A stretch of DNA of 64,000 nucleotides, taken from Actinomycetota bacterium (GTDB lineage: Bacteria > Actinomycetota > Geothermincolia > Geothermincolales > RBG-13-55-18). This document shows, piece after piece, positions 44,194-55,255 of the stretch. The translations under genes and the position numbers were made by a program. Numbering within the stretch: the stretch's first letter is position 1; each line of letters opens with the position of its first letter. The stretch spans positions 1 to 64,000 of the forward strand of contig JACIXB010000027.1 of NCBI GenBank assembly GCA_014360685.1. The letters run 5' to 3'. Under the pieces are notes generated by a model. That model worked only from the letters and a program-made list of their open reading frames with translations. It was not told the origin of the DNA and ran no database searches.

Positions 44194-44491
44194 CTACCAC
44201 CTCATCACCCTTCCGATCCACAGTGAAGAGTTTATCATCCGGGCCGGGAGGGCGGGCAAATCGAGACCGGCCGGCCTTCACCGCGGGTGGTGTGCGGGAG
44301 CCCGGAACCTGATCGCAAACCGGGAACAAGGGCCTGAACCGGCAAGGATTTCTCCCTTGCAATGCTGAAATATCCATCGAAACAGCATCGGCAGGGATGC
44401 GAATAGGAGAAACGCGGAGGGCCTTCCGGGCCGAGGCTCTGGCCGCATCTCCCACTCGCAGCATGGATGGCGAAAGGAGCCGTATGTAAAA

Positions 44492-44548
44492 CACGCCGCA
44501 ACCGCTCAAACTTCCAAGTGTATCGCTGGGGTTGCAGCTCCCGGCGTG
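44492..44548 (+). ncRNA. structured leader hairpin upstream of the lipoprotein gene
   Basis: Two stacked perfect stems, CACGCC/GGCGTG (44492-44497 with 44543-44548) and GCAACC/GGTTGC (44498-44503 with 44530-44535), share a continuous left strand and have a 7-nt bulge on the right. This lies about 100 bp before the gene at 44646. It could be a cis-regulatory RNA. I match it to no known riboswitch class. The rest of 44194-44645 shows no gene. Confidence 0.35.
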
Positions 44549-44645
44549 CGAAGGGGAAAGAGCCTCATGGCGAAGGACGAGAAACGTGGTTTTTGGTTTC
44601 GGCCTGCCTCGATCCGGATAAAAATCTGTCCTCAGGAGGTATAAC

Positions 44646-45710
44646 ATGGAACGTGTGGAACCAAAGTCATTTGAAATGAGTGTGATGAAAACGAGGCGGA
44701 GGTATCCGGTTTGGGCGGGGTCGGTGGTCATGCTCCTGGTCCTGGCTTTGCTCTGGACGGGATGTGGTTCTCAAGAAAATGGAGCGGGGACGAGAACCAC
44801 CGCCCATCCCGGTGATCGGCGGGCCGATGTGCGGGGGGCGGAAGGCGGCCCTTATTACTTTATTGCCGTGCACAACGAACCCTGCCATCGCCCCAACGGC
44901 AGGCAACAGATAGCGGAGTCCTATGCCATCCTCAAAGAGATGGTGGAGAGGGCGGATGAATACAACGTGAAACTCACCTTGATGTTCTCCGCTCAGTGGG
45001 CGGGCTATATAGCCGAGAGCCCGGAGAGGCTGGCCGAGGTGCGGTCCTGGAAGGAGAGGGGGCACGAGATAGCCGCCCACCACCACGATATCTATCACGG
45101 CAATTGGGATGGATACACCGATTACCCCCGGGAAGAGGTCGAGGCGATGAGGGTGAGGATGTGGGGATTTTCGGAGGAATATCTGGGTACCCTCGATGAT
45201 TACATGCGCGAACTTCATAGGATAGACCCGGACATCAAGTCGGGATGCCTCAACGACGAGTTCGACAAGAGGGCCCTTCCGGACGAGATAATCTACGACA
45301 CCGGATCCGGGTTCGCCAACCACGGTGAGCCGGGGACCAGGGAGGACGATAGAACATCGCCCTCCAAGGGGGTGAATGAGTTCGTGACCGTGGGTACCGT
45401 CAAGGGCATCGAGAGAAAGTGGCTGGCACATTACCAGATAACCAACCCGCAACGCACCAAGGCTGCCATGGAGGCGTTCGGGAAGTTGGACGGTGGCGTA
45501 TACGGTGTGGTATTGCACAGCACGACTTCCGAGGCGCAGGAGCTGTACGAGTTTCTGGAGTTTCTGCACCAGTACGATCCCGACGGGCGATACAGCAAAA
45601 CGGTCACCGAGATCATCGAGGAGGGATTGCTGCCGGAGGTGAGGCTTTCCGACGAGGTGATAAACGAGACATACGAGCAGGAGGTACCCGGCTGGGAGAA
45701 AAAGGGCTGA
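44646..45710 (+). CDS. lipoprotein with polysaccharide-deacetylase-like fold
   Basis: This 354-aa exported protein has a basic N-terminus, a hydrophobic segment VVMLLVLALLW and a lipobox LWTGC with the Cys near residue 40. The mature part contains MFSAQWAGYI, RGHEIAAHHHDIYHGN and a later LHSTT block, in an order that recalls NodB-type deacetylases with metal-binding His residues, but the pattern is loose. AGGAGGT lies seven bases before the ATG. M11 or M15 are alternative starts closer to the signal peptide. Confidence 0.65.
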   Translation: MERVEPKSFEMSVMKTRRRYPVWAGSVVMLLVLALLWTGCGSQENGAGTRTTAHPGDRRADVRGAEGGPYYFIAVHNEPCHRPNGRQQIAESYAILKEMVERADEYNVKLTLMFSAQWAGYIAESPERLAEVRSWKERGHEIAAHHHDIYHGNWDGYTDYPREEVEAMRVRMWGFSEEYLGTLDDYMRELHRIDPDIKSGCLNDEFDKRALPDEIIYDTGSGFANHGEPGTREDDRTSPSKGVNEFVTVGTVKGIERKWLAHYQITNPQRTKAAMEAFGKLDGGVYGVVLHSTTSEAQELYEFLEFLHQYDPDGRYSKTVTEIIEEGLLPEVRLSDEVINETYEQEVPGWEKKG

Positions 45711-46029
45711 AACCGCCTCCCTCCACGACGGGTCGATTAAGGTCAAGCCCGAAGATGTGATGGTCAAGGGAAGCGGCGTAAAAAGGCCGGATCGACAGGA
45801 CGAAGGGCGTGAACCTCTCGACGTTGGACCTCGAGGACACGGTGTTGTATGAAGGAAGGTTGACAAGCCGGGGCGGGAAAACGATAATTTTTTCCATCAT
45901 CGCGAAGGAGAGCGTCTCATGTGGGCCGTGAACTTGACGAGGACGAAAGGGGATTTCGCCTGGTGGTGGCGGGCGCACCGTGGCGGTGCCTGCCCGCCCA
46001 GCATGAGCTGAGACACGGACAGGCATCAG

Positions 46030-46066
46030 GGGCCACGGAGAGAGAAACTCCGTGGCCCTTTCGTTT
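46030..46066 (+). terminator. strong intrinsic terminator
   Basis: An 11-bp perfect stem (GGGCCACGGAG/CTCCGTGGCCC, loop AGAGAAA) is followed by TTTCGTTT. It ends the lipoprotein transcript, 320 bp past the stop. The 3' arm plus tail (CTCCGTGGCCCTTTCGTTT) is repeated at 46121-46139 without its own 5' arm. Confidence 0.8.
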
Positions 46067-46307
46067 AAGGCGTCGGATAAAGTAGCAGGATGTGGAGGAG
46101 GGATGTCCGGGAGAGGAAGGCTCCGTGGCCCTTTCGTTTGAAGCGCCGAAGAATGCGGGTCCATGCGCCTGGCGAGGCGTGGGGCGGAAGGCAGACGAGC
46201 AAGGAAATCATGGTCGAACGGGGAGAAAGTAAAGTGGACGCGCGGTTCACGGCGGCCGTTGCGGTTGAGCGCCGTGGTCGCGAGGTTCGATGAGAGGAGG
46301 AGGGAAG
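46067..46307. other. intergenic region with terminator 3'-arm echo
   Basis: Apart from the duplicated terminator arm at 46121-46139 and the ribosome binding site at 46294-46302 I see no gene here. The frames present are GC-rich shadows. Confidence 0.4.
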
Positions 46308-47615
<1,308 letters not shown>

Positions 47616-47760
47616 CGGCCGGAGAGCGGTACTGTTATGGAATAATATGGAAGGAGAATGTCGGGTGCGGCCGGGAATGCCCGCAGAGTGGTCGGCGTGA
47701 AAACCGCTCGTTGATCGCCGCCAGGGGATGATAATAACCGTCGTTTAAACATTATAGAAA

Positions 47761-47793
47761 AAGGGGAGGTGACCGGCTGGGTCGCTTCCCCTT
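47761..47793 (+). terminator. hairpin terminator after trpB2
   Basis: A 14-bp stem with two G-U pairs (AAGGGGAGGTGACC/GGTCGCTTCCCCTT, loop GGCTG) is preceded by A-rich sequence and followed by a weak GCCTTTCC. It lies 145 bp past trpB2. Confidence 0.6.
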
Positions 47794-48264
47794 GCCTTTC
47801 CGGTGGAGGCATACCCTCTTATCCACGCCGGTGAAACAACATGAGGCTTATGCATCATTCCCCTTCCTCTTCGTGGGTGAGGTATTCTCATATTCACTCC
47901 GGGAAGATCGCGTGGACCTACACACCATCCCCCCTTCCATTCCGGGTTGGAGGGATACTCTCGTGGAAAGTCGGTGACCTCACGGGGCGAAAGCCCCTCC
48001 CCAGCCCCGACACCGCCGCCTGGACCCGCCCTTCCTCGGCGAGGGGGAAGGGCTCGCGTCGTCTATCCACAGGGTCGTCGCGAGGGAGAGGGTCGCAGAA
48101 ATGAAGACAAGAACTTACTCGCGGCGTGGTCGGCCCGGGTCCGTCAGCCGGCGGATCGGCGTGGGGATTACTCGAGCCCGTGCGGGGAGCGCCTCCAGCC
48201 CTCTTGGATAAGGTTGGGCGCGCTCCCGCCATGGTGAGGTTTCTAACTCTTCGCGTGCGCGGAT
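47794..48264. other. intergenic region, nothing assigned
   Basis: About 470 bp hold no convincing gene. The sequence has many short GC-rich inverted segments, but I could not match it to RNase P, SRP, 6S or a tRNA. Confidence 0.35.
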
Positions 48265-48276
48265 TATAATGAGGCC
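48242..48276 (+). promoter_or_regulatory. promoter with -10 adjacent to a start codon, possible leaderless mRNA
   Basis: TATAAT at 48265-48270 ends six bases before ATG 48277, so transcription would begin at or next to the start codon. The -35 region (TCTAAC at 48242-48247) is weak. Only GAGG lies between. Confidence 0.5.
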
Positions 48277-48804
48277 ATGTCCAAGGTATGGAGGATATCC
48301 GCGACCTGCGCGCTGGGCCTGTTCCTGGCCCTCGCCCCGTTTTCGGGCTGCGGGGGCGATGGTGGCGTGGAGAAGGAAGAGGCCGAGCTGGCGGAGTTCG
48401 CCGTCCGGGAGATATTGGTCCCGCGCGAGGGGGAGAGAAATTTCGTGGCCGTCTGGACGAGGAAGTCCGAGGGGGCGGGTGACGTCTCTGTGGAGGCGCT
48501 GGCGCAGCGCATCTGGAAGTGGGAGGGAGGGATACTCTCGGAGATAGGCCTGGAGGAATACCGCCGGCTGGTGGGCACCCATCAGGGTGAGCGAAACACC
48601 TGGACTTACGGGGAACACTCGGTGACGGTCATGGAGTACGACCCGGGGAAGGGAGAGGCGGTGGTGGAGATCGGGTCCCTGTACGGCCCCATGACCGGGG
48701 CGGGAATCCGTTATTTCCTCCGCCGCGAGGGCGGGAAGTGGAAGAAGGTCTCCGAGCAGACGGTGTGGATGAGCCGCGCGCGGGAGGAGGAATGCGGGTC
48801 GTGA
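48277..48804 (+). CDS. small lipoprotein, unknown function
   Basis: This 175-aa protein has a signal peptide (VWRISATCALGLFLALAP) and lipobox FSGC with the Cys at residue 25. The mature part is acidic and mixed alpha/beta, without a family I can name. It overlaps the next lipoprotein gene by 13 bases, so the two form an operon. The start is probably leaderless. Confidence 0.75.
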   Translation: MSKVWRISATCALGLFLALAPFSGCGGDGGVEKEEAELAEFAVREILVPREGERNFVAVWTRKSEGAGDVSVEALAQRIWKWEGGILSEIGLEEYRRLVGTHQGERNTWTYGEHSVTVMEYDPGKGEAVVEIGSLYGPMTGAGIRYFLRREGGKWKKVSEQTVWMSRAREEECGS

Positions 48805-49259
48805 AGGGTTTCTTGCGCCTGGCCGTTTTCGCGTTGGCGGCGCTTCTCATGGTGGCGTTGACGGCCTCCGGTTGCGGAAAAAGCGCTGCCCCGGAGAGGA
48901 GCGAGGAGGAGAGGGTGGCCGAGGAGGCCGTTCGGGTGGCCATGCGGGGAGACGCCGTGGCTTTCCTCCAACTGGTAGCCCCTTCCTTCCTGGAACGGGC
49001 CAGGGCGGAGATGCCGGATGCCGAACCGGAGACCTTGGGGGCGGTGCTCTTGGCCGGTTTCTCGGAGGAAGTGCCTTACGCGGGGGCCGGAGACCTGTTT
49101 TTCGAAGTGAGCGAGGAAGGAGACCGGGCCGTGGTCCACGTGTGGGGCGAGTTCCTGGACGCGGAGGGAAACGCGGTTTCCCTGGGGCAGGGGGATGCAT
49201 TACGCGTGGCCCTGCGCAGGGAGGAGGGGCGCTGGTACGTGGACCTTCTGGACCTGTAG
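48792..49259 (+). CDS. small lipoprotein, unknown function
   Basis: This 155-aa protein starts at ATG 48792 inside the 3' end of the preceding gene, after GGAGGAGG; GTG 48801 is an alternative. It has signal peptide LRLAVFALAALLMVALT and lipobox ASGC. The mature domain (EEAVRVAMRGDAVAFLQLVAPSF, in family style, with a closing DALRVALRREEGRWYVDLLDL-type strand pair) recalls DUF4878/NTF2-like lipoproteins, but this is tentative. Confidence 0.75.
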   Translation: MRVVKGFLRLAVFALAALLMVALTASGCGKSAAPERSEEERVAEEAVRVAMRGDAVAFLQLVAPSFLERARAEMPDAEPETLGAVLLAGFSEEVPYAGAGDLFFEVSEEGDRAVVHVWGEFLDAEGNAVSLGQGDALRVALRREEGRWYVDLLDL

Positions 49260-49452
49260 GAAGCGGGAACCCCGCGGCGCTACTTCCTCCCCGGCCGAAG
49301 AGGAGAGGCGGTGATCCGCCCGTCAGGCGGAAAGCCTCCTCCCGGAAAGGCGGGAAGCGCGGTGTATCGAGCGCGCGGGGTCGCGGGAGGGGCGTCCCCG
49401 CCCGGTTACAGGGAGCCGCCGGGCGCACCGGCAGAGGGGTTCCGGGGTCGGT

Positions 49453-50055
49453 TTAAAAATTGAGGGCCCGGAAGATGAGCAGCCCGAGGTTCTCCACCAC
49501 TTCCTCGGCGGACCCGGAGATAAACCCCGCCTGCCGGCCGTAGACGGTAAACCCGATCAGGGTCACCAGGAGCTGGGAGGCGATCTTGGCGTCCAGGCCC
49601 TCGCATTTCCCGGCGGACTGCATCTCCAGCAGCTTTTTCTCCAGGATGTCGGAGAAGCGGCGGTGGAAGTCGTTGAAGAGCTCCCCGAAACGGGCGTTCT
49701 CTATGGCCGCCTCCATGTACACGTTATGCAGGTCCCCGTGGCGGTCGAAGATGTCGTGGATGCCCCGGAGGAGGATGCGCACCGCCTGGTAATCGTCGAA
49801 GGCCATACGTTCCAGGAGTACCCAGGCGGACTCGCTCAGGCGTTCCAGTTCCAGGATGAGGTCGGAGAGGAGGGCCATGAGAACGTCGTCCTTCCCCTTG
49901 AAGTAATCGTAGAAGGTGCCGTGCCCGCAACCCGCCCGTTCTATTATGTCCACCACCTTGGTGTCGTGATACCCCTTCTCCCGGAATACCTTGTGCGCGG
50001 CGTGAAGGAGGTTCTGCCGGGTCATCTGGGATTTCCTGGTCTTGGCGGTTTTCAT
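49453..50055 (-). CDS. TetR-family transcriptional regulator
   Basis: This 200-aa protein has a TetR HTH (residues about 10-58: NLLHAAHKVFREKGYHD then ERAGCGHGTFYDYFKGKDDVL) and a helical ligand domain. ATG 50055 follows GGAGGGG and is preferred over an upstream ATG at 50073. Upstream (50113-50122) is the palindrome TTCCCGGGAA, a possible autoregulatory site. No neighbour identifies its ligand. Confidence 0.85.
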   Translation of the reverse strand: MKTAKTRKSQMTRQNLLHAAHKVFREKGYHDTKVVDIIERAGCGHGTFYDYFKGKDDVLMALLSDLILELERLSESAWVLLERMAFDDYQAVRILLRGIHDIFDRHGDLHNVYMEAAIENARFGELFNDFHRRFSDILEKKLLEMQSAGKCEGLDAKIASQLLVTLIGFTVYGRQAGFISGSAEEVVENLGLLIFRALNF

Positions 50056-50343
50056 ATCCCCTCCCGTGGACATCCGGGCGCCGGCTGGCTCCCCGTCTCC
50101 AGGGCGCTGCGATTCCCGGGAACATGATTTCGACTTGATGTCGGTAAAAGTATATCACGTCTGCCCTTGAGGCGCCCTCCGAACCGGACGGAGCCTTTCC
50201 CCGCGTCGGCTTCGGGTCGCCAGAGGCGGTCCGGGCTTGGGGGAGGGAGTCCTCTCCGCCCGGGGAGGTCCGGGATGCGAGGGGTGGGTGGCCGTTTCCG
50301 GTTACGGCATGCCATGGGCGTCAATCCGGGATACCCACGGACC

Positions 50344-53319
50344 TCATTCCCCTCCCGGTGACTCGCGGCTGGGGTGAAAGAAACGCCGGACCGCCTCTCC
50401 CACCTCCTCCCCCCTCACTTCCTCCACCCTCATCCCCGGCGGGAGGGCGGCGCGGAAGGCGCGGGAATAGGACCGCTTGAGGAAGCGGGGGTCCAGGATG
50501 ACCACCACCCCGCGGTCGGTGGAGCGGCGCATGAGCCTCCCGATGCCCTGGCGGAAGAGGGTCACCGCCAGGGGCAGGTAATAGGAGCGCCACCCGTTCC
50601 TTCCCCGGCGGTCGAGCTCCTCCACCCTCCCGGCCACCACCGGATCGCCGGGGTGCCGGAAGGGGAGCTTGGCCACGATGACCGCGGAGAGGGATTCCCC
50701 GGGGACGTCCACCCCTTCCCAGAAAGCCTCGGTGGCCAAGAGCACCGAGTCCCGGTCCTCGCGGAATCGCTCCAGGACCAGGGCGTTGGGAAGTTCCCGG
50801 CTCTGGCGGTGGCAGGCGATACCCTCCCTTTCCAAGCGCGGCTTCAGCCGCCGGTGAAGGTAGCCCACCTGATAGTGCGAGGTGAGCAAGACCAGGGAGC
50901 GTCCTCCCACCGCCCTGATCACCTCCTCGCATACCCGGCAGATCTCCTCCAGGTAGGACCCGGAAAGAACGGGGTCCGCGGTGGGTTCCGGGAGGTCATT
51001 CACCGCCAGGAGCAGTGAACGGTGAGCGTAATCAAAGGGGGAATCCAGGGTCAGGAGCCGGACCTCGCGCCCGCTCTCCTCCACCCTTTCCAGGCCGGTG
51101 CGCCGGAGGAAGAAGGAAAAGCCCTGTCTCTCCCCGGGAGCGCGCAGGGAAGCGGAGGTGAGGATCGCGGAATCCAGCCGCAGGAAGAGCAAATCGGCCA
51201 GGCTCTCGGCCACGCTCACCGGGGCGCAATAGAGGCGTGGGGCCGCCCCCCCTTCCTTTTCCCCGTCGGCGGCGGGCGGCGGGTACTCCACCCAGCGGAG
51301 GTGGAGGGAGAAATCGTCGCTTTGAGGTGGCAGGAAGAAGACGGACAGGGCGGAAGCCCCCGTCCAAGCTTTTTCGGCCAGCACCTCGGCCCGGCGCAGG
51401 GAGAGGATGAACTCCTGGTCCTCGTCTCCAGAAGCGGCGGAGGAGGCCCTGTCCTTCAGCCTCACCGTGGCCGAGGCGAAGGAATCCAAAAGTTCCGCGA
51501 GCTCTTCCGCCTCCCCCCGCGCCTTCTCCCAGCGAGGGAGGGAGAGGTCACCGGCCGTGAGCCTCCTGGGTTCCGTATCCTGCGCGCGTGGGGGCTGGCC
51601 GCCCGGCGGTTCGAGGGCGGAGGGCAGGGAGTGCTGGAAGAACTCCTCCGCGAGGGACGCCGCCCTCTCGGCGAGCTCCCGGTAGCGCGACAATTCCTTC
51701 CCCTCCCCGCCGCCCCCCAGGCGGCCTTCCCAGATGGAGGCCAGCCCCCTCTTTCCCGCCCCTTCTTCGAGGAGGTGAAGGCACTCCCCGAGGGAGAAGG
51801 ATAGGGTAAAGGCCTGCGTGGCCACCTCCTCCAGGTGGTGCGCCTCGTCGACGACCAGGTAACGGTAGGGAGGGAGGATGAGGTCGGAGGTCACCCCTTC
51901 CGAGGTGCCGATCTGGGAGAGGAGCAGGGCATGGTTGACCACCACCACCCGGCTTTCCGCCGCCCGTGCCCGCGCGCGCTCCACGAAGCACCTTCCCTGG
52001 AAGGGGCAGCGGGAGCGGAGACAGTCCTCGGGTTGGGAGGCCAGCCGCTCCGCCGTCCCCTCCAGGGCCAGCCGGAGGTCAATGGAAATTTCCTCCAGGT
52101 CACCCGCGGGGGAGCGGGCTATCCAGGAAGCCAGGAAGGCGTATCCCTCGGCGGGGGTCAACCCGTAGAGCGGCAGCACGGGTTCTCCCCGGGAGAGGGA
52201 GGCGCACCATTCCGACCACTTGCGCAGGCAAAGGTAGTTACTCCTGCCCTTCAGTAGGGAGTAGTCGAAGGATCCCAGGGCTCGGCTCAGGATGGGGAGG
52301 TCGCGGTGGTAAAGCTGCTCCTGGAGGTTGCGGGTATAGGTGGAGACGATCAAGGGGGATCCGGATGTGCGGGCGTGAAGGACCCCCGGAACCAGGTAGG
52401 CGAGGGACTTCCCCACCCCCGTACCTGCTTCCACCACCAGGAAGGCGGAGTCCTCGAGGGCCTCGGCCACCGCCCGGGCCATCTCCCGCTGCTGGGGCCG
52501 GGGCTCGTAGGCGGAATGCAGGGAGGCCAGTGGGCCGTCACCGGAAAGGAGCTCCCACGCTCGTTCCGCCACCGCCACGGATTGATCCTCGCCTCGGCCC
52601 TCTTCCGGCCCCGGTGGGCCTCCTTCCCTGCTGGAATAAAGTTCCATTCCGGCCAGGAGTTCCGCGAGGTCGGGAAAGGCACCCGGGGACCTTCCCCGCG
52701 GGCCGGGGAGGAAGGGATACCAGGGGTTACGCGCCTCGTGGAGAGCGGACTTCACGGCGGCCCTTACCCGGGAAGGCGCCTCCATCCAGGCATCCAGCAA
52801 ACGGTCGAGGAGGCGGCCCATGATGCGCGCTTCCTCGAGGGCCCTCCAGGGGAGCTCCTCCCCCAAAAGCGAGGAAGCCAGGGTACCCATGGAGTGGTCC
52901 CTGAGGTAGGGAAGGGCCAGCCAGGCCAGTTGCCGCAGTTCCAGCACCATGTCCGGGGGAACGGGCTTTCGCGCTTCTCCCAGCAGAGTGAGTTCGGGCC
53001 CTCCCCTGTGGTAAACGAGTAGTGGCCTTCCACCGGCGAAGCGCAGGATCTCCCCGGCGGCTTCCCTTCGGGAATACGTGGGCCCGGAGTCCTCTTCCTT
53101 CCTCCCGCTGCGCCTCAGGAGCCAGGCAGGGGGAAGGCACCCCGGATCCACCGGGCAGGAAAAGGCCTTTACCTCCTCGCCCTCCTGCCACATCAGGGCT
53201 GCCGCCTCGAAGGGGATGAATTCCCCGGGATCCCCTTCCGCGGCGATGACCCTGAGTATGCAGAGACCGCCTCGCCGGTCCTTCAAGGCCCTAACCCCCG
53301 TTTCCCGTGCGCGCCGCAC
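50344..53319 (-). CDS. DinG/XPD-family helicase with degenerate N-terminal domain
   Basis: This 991-aa superfamily 2 helicase has Walker A EAGTGVGKSLAYLVP near residue 300, Fe-S-type cysteines (CLRSRCPFQGRC) near 435-450, DEAH in VVDEAHHLEE, and motif VI QGIGRLMRRSTDRGVVVILD near 935. The first 100 residues look like a decayed DnaQ-type exonuclease domain: the hydrophobic pattern is there, but the acidic DEDD residues are not evident. DinG proteins unwind DNA-RNA hybrids and damaged forks. Long Gram-positive DinG forms have this layout. Confidence 0.88.
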   Translation of the reverse strand: MRRARETGVRALKDRRGGLCILRVIAAEGDPGEFIPFEAAALMWQEGEEVKAFSCPVDPGCLPPAWLLRRSGRKEEDSGPTYSRREAAGEILRFAGGRPLLVYHRGGPELTLLGEARKPVPPDMVLELRQLAWLALPYLRDHSMGTLASSLLGEELPWRALEEARIMGRLLDRLLDAWMEAPSRVRAAVKSALHEARNPWYPFLPGPRGRSPGAFPDLAELLAGMELYSSREGGPPGPEEGRGEDQSVAVAERAWELLSGDGPLASLHSAYEPRPQQREMARAVAEALEDSAFLVVEAGTGVGKSLAYLVPGVLHARTSGSPLIVSTYTRNLQEQLYHRDLPILSRALGSFDYSLLKGRSNYLCLRKWSEWCASLSRGEPVLPLYGLTPAEGYAFLASWIARSPAGDLEEISIDLRLALEGTAERLASQPEDCLRSRCPFQGRCFVERARARAAESRVVVVNHALLLSQIGTSEGVTSDLILPPYRYLVVDEAHHLEEVATQAFTLSFSLGECLHLLEEGAGKRGLASIWEGRLGGGGEGKELSRYRELAERAASLAEEFFQHSLPSALEPPGGQPPRAQDTEPRRLTAGDLSLPRWEKARGEAEELAELLDSFASATVRLKDRASSAASGDEDQEFILSLRRAEVLAEKAWTGASALSVFFLPPQSDDFSLHLRWVEYPPPAADGEKEGGAAPRLYCAPVSVAESLADLLFLRLDSAILTSASLRAPGERQGFSFFLRRTGLERVEESGREVRLLTLDSPFDYAHRSLLLAVNDLPEPTADPVLSGSYLEEICRVCEEVIRAVGGRSLVLLTSHYQVGYLHRRLKPRLEREGIACHRQSRELPNALVLERFREDRDSVLLATEAFWEGVDVPGESLSAVIVAKLPFRHPGDPVVAGRVEELDRRGRNGWRSYYLPLAVTLFRQGIGRLMRRSTDRGVVVILDPRFLKRSYSRAFRAALPPGMRVEEVRGEEVGEAVRRFFHPSRESPGGE

Positions 53320-54029
53320 CTCGCGCCAGGGGAGTGATCAGGGGCGCATCGCCCGCTCATCGGAGCTTCGTCCCGGCCGCTTTGTTTTCCGGCTCCTGGC
53401 AGGGTGGAGCCGGGACGCTCCCGCCACCGGCGAACCCCGTCTTCATGCCTCAGGTTATCCTCCGCCCGGCGTCCCCGCTGGGGCGGGAGGGGCGTTGTTC
53501 CCCTGATTCCCGTCATCGGTCCACCGCCTTGATCCCCGATCCTTATCATATGACCCGGAAGGGGGTCCGGAGAAAGTCTACCCGCAGGCGATGACTGGTC
53601 GAGGACCAGGCGCACGGCCGGGGGAAGCACGCGCAAGGTCCGCGGAAGCGGCCGCCCGGTTCAACGGGACGTGCATATCGGCGCATGGTGATGGTGCACC
53701 GGGGTTGGTAGCGGCTGGTTGAAGGGCGCGGAGGAGGGATACGTGTGCGCGGGAGGATGTTCCGAGGCGGGAACGGCCCGGGGTCCGGACGGCAATTGCA
53801 GGGTGTTCGTCTCGGTCCCGGAAGGCGGCTTGTCGCCCCGGTGGCTACGGGAGCGAAACCAGGCGGCGGTCGGCGGGGGGCGCCGGGAAGGCAGGCGCGG
53901 TCCGGCGCCTTGGCCCACGGCCGGCGGTGGCGATGTTCCGGAGGAAGCCGGCTTGGGCTATGATTAAGGAAATGGAACGGTTTTCCATGCGCGCGGGAAG
54001 TTGAAAGTCTACCTTGGGGAGGGGTGAAG
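53320..54029. promoter_or_regulatory. 700-bp gap with promoter and operator candidate near its end
   Basis: Most of this region is GC-rich with no gene. Near the end, TATGAT at 53959-53964 with TTCCGG 17 bp upstream is a promoter candidate for the enolase-superfamily gene. A perfect ATGGAA/TTCCAT dyad with a 5-bp spacer (53972-53988) lies just past the expected start site and could be an operator. GGGGAGGGG at 54016-54024 is the ribosome binding site. Confidence 0.35.
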
Positions 54030-55166
54030 GTGAAGATCGTGGACGCCGAGGCCTATATCTGTCATTTCCCCCTGCGGGAGCCCTTCCATCCCAGCTGGAT
54101 CCCCGGATTGCCCTCCCACGCCAACAGCGCGGTCATCCTGCGCCTGGTCACCGACGAGGGCATAGACGGGGCCTGCAGCGGGGTGGCCTTCGCCGGGGAA
54201 TGGAAGGGCTTTCCGGAACTGATAAGGGTTTTCCTCCTGGGAAGGGACCCCTTCCGGGTGGAGGACCTGGTGCAGGTCCTCCGTTCCGCCAAGGTCGTCG
54301 GCTTCCGGGCCTGGTTCGTGGAGATCGCCCTATGGGATATAATCGGCAAGGCGACCGGACAGCCGGTCTACCGCTTGCTTGGAGGAGCCCGGGACATGGT
54401 GAAGGCCTACGCCTCCACCGGCGAGCTGCGCGATCCCGAGACCAGGGCCCACGACGCCGTGCGAATGGTGGAGGAGGGGTTCCGGGCCATCAAGCTGCGC
54501 ATACGGTACGACGACATCCGCCGGGACCTGGCGGTGGTGGAGGCGGTGCGCGTGGCGGTGGGAGACGAGGTGGAGATCATGGTGGACGCCAACCAGGCCT
54601 GGCTCATCCACGGCTTCGGGCCTTACCCGAAGTGGGATCTGAAGCGGGCCATGGCCCTGGCCCGTGAGCTGGAGAAGTTGAACGTGGCCTGGCTGGAGGA
54701 GCCCCTGCGCATGAGGGACTTCGAGGGGCTGGCCATCCTGCGCCGTTCGACCACCGTGCCCATAAGCGGCGGGGAGCTCAACGATGACCTGGACGATTTC
54801 CGGGAGCTCATCGAACGGGGTTGCTACGACATCATCCAGCCGGACGTCACCTTCGCCGGGGGCATACTGGCCGGGCGTAAGATCGCCGCTATGGCAGAGG
54901 CGGCCCACATCACCTACAACCCCCATACCTGGACCAACGGCTTGGGGCTGGCGGCCAACCTCCAGCTCATGGGGGCCATACCCAACTGCACCCACTGCGA
55001 GTTCCCCTACGACCCGCCCGGCTGGACCCCGGAGGGGCGGGACGCCATGCTCGCCGAGCCCATCACCGTGGACTCGGACGGTTACGTCGCCGTCCCCTCC
55101 CGGCCCGGATTGGGGGTGGAAGTGGACTGGGAGAAGGTGCGCGCCCACGGCGAGAAGGTGCTCTGA
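54030..55166 (+). CDS. enolase-superfamily (mandelate racemase/MLE) enzyme
   Basis: This 378-aa enzyme abstracts an alpha proton from a carboxylate. Numbered from GTG 54030, it shows the K-x-R/K catalytic motif K155-L-R157, metal ligands D186 (DANQAW), E224 (WLEEPL) and E249 (GGE), and H299 in NPHTW. The KxR plus His pair fits the mandelate racemase subgroup. The N-terminal capping domain is complete. GTG 54030 is preferred over GTG 54024 because the latter overlaps the ribosome binding site. The substrate is unknown. It lies just before a MerR-TetR regulator. Confidence 0.85.
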   Translation: MKIVDAEAYICHFPLREPFHPSWIPGLPSHANSAVILRLVTDEGIDGACSGVAFAGEWKGFPELIRVFLLGRDPFRVEDLVQVLRSAKVVGFRAWFVEIALWDIIGKATGQPVYRLLGGARDMVKAYASTGELRDPETRAHDAVRMVEEGFRAIKLRIRYDDIRRDLAVVEAVRVAVGDEVEIMVDANQAWLIHGFGPYPKWDLKRAMALARELEKLNVAWLEEPLRMRDFEGLAILRRSTTVPISGGELNDDLDDFRELIERGCYDIIQPDVTFAGGILAGRKIAAMAEAAHITYNPHTWTNGLGLAANLQLMGAIPNCTHCEFPYDPPGWTPEGRDAMLAEPITVDSDGYVAVPSRPGLGVEVDWEKVRAHGEKVL

Positions 55167-55183
55167 CCGGCCCCGGTCGGCGT
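55165..55183 (+). promoter_or_regulatory. inverted repeat between enzyme stop and regulator
   Basis: GACCGG-CC-CCGGTC forms a near-perfect dyad right at the stop of the enolase-superfamily gene and about 75 bp before the regulator start. It could be an operator for the MerR-TetR protein or a terminator stem; no T-run follows. Confidence 0.35.
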
Positions 55184-55255
55184 GGGGTCGGATCCCGGTC
55201 TCGGTGGCGGAGAGAAGCGCATGGTTTGGTAATCAAAGGAAAAAGGGAGCGAGAG

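Noticed and set aside
47794-48264. RNase P or other housekeeping RNA
   Set aside because: No GAGGAAAGTCC-type or other conserved core could be found on either strand.
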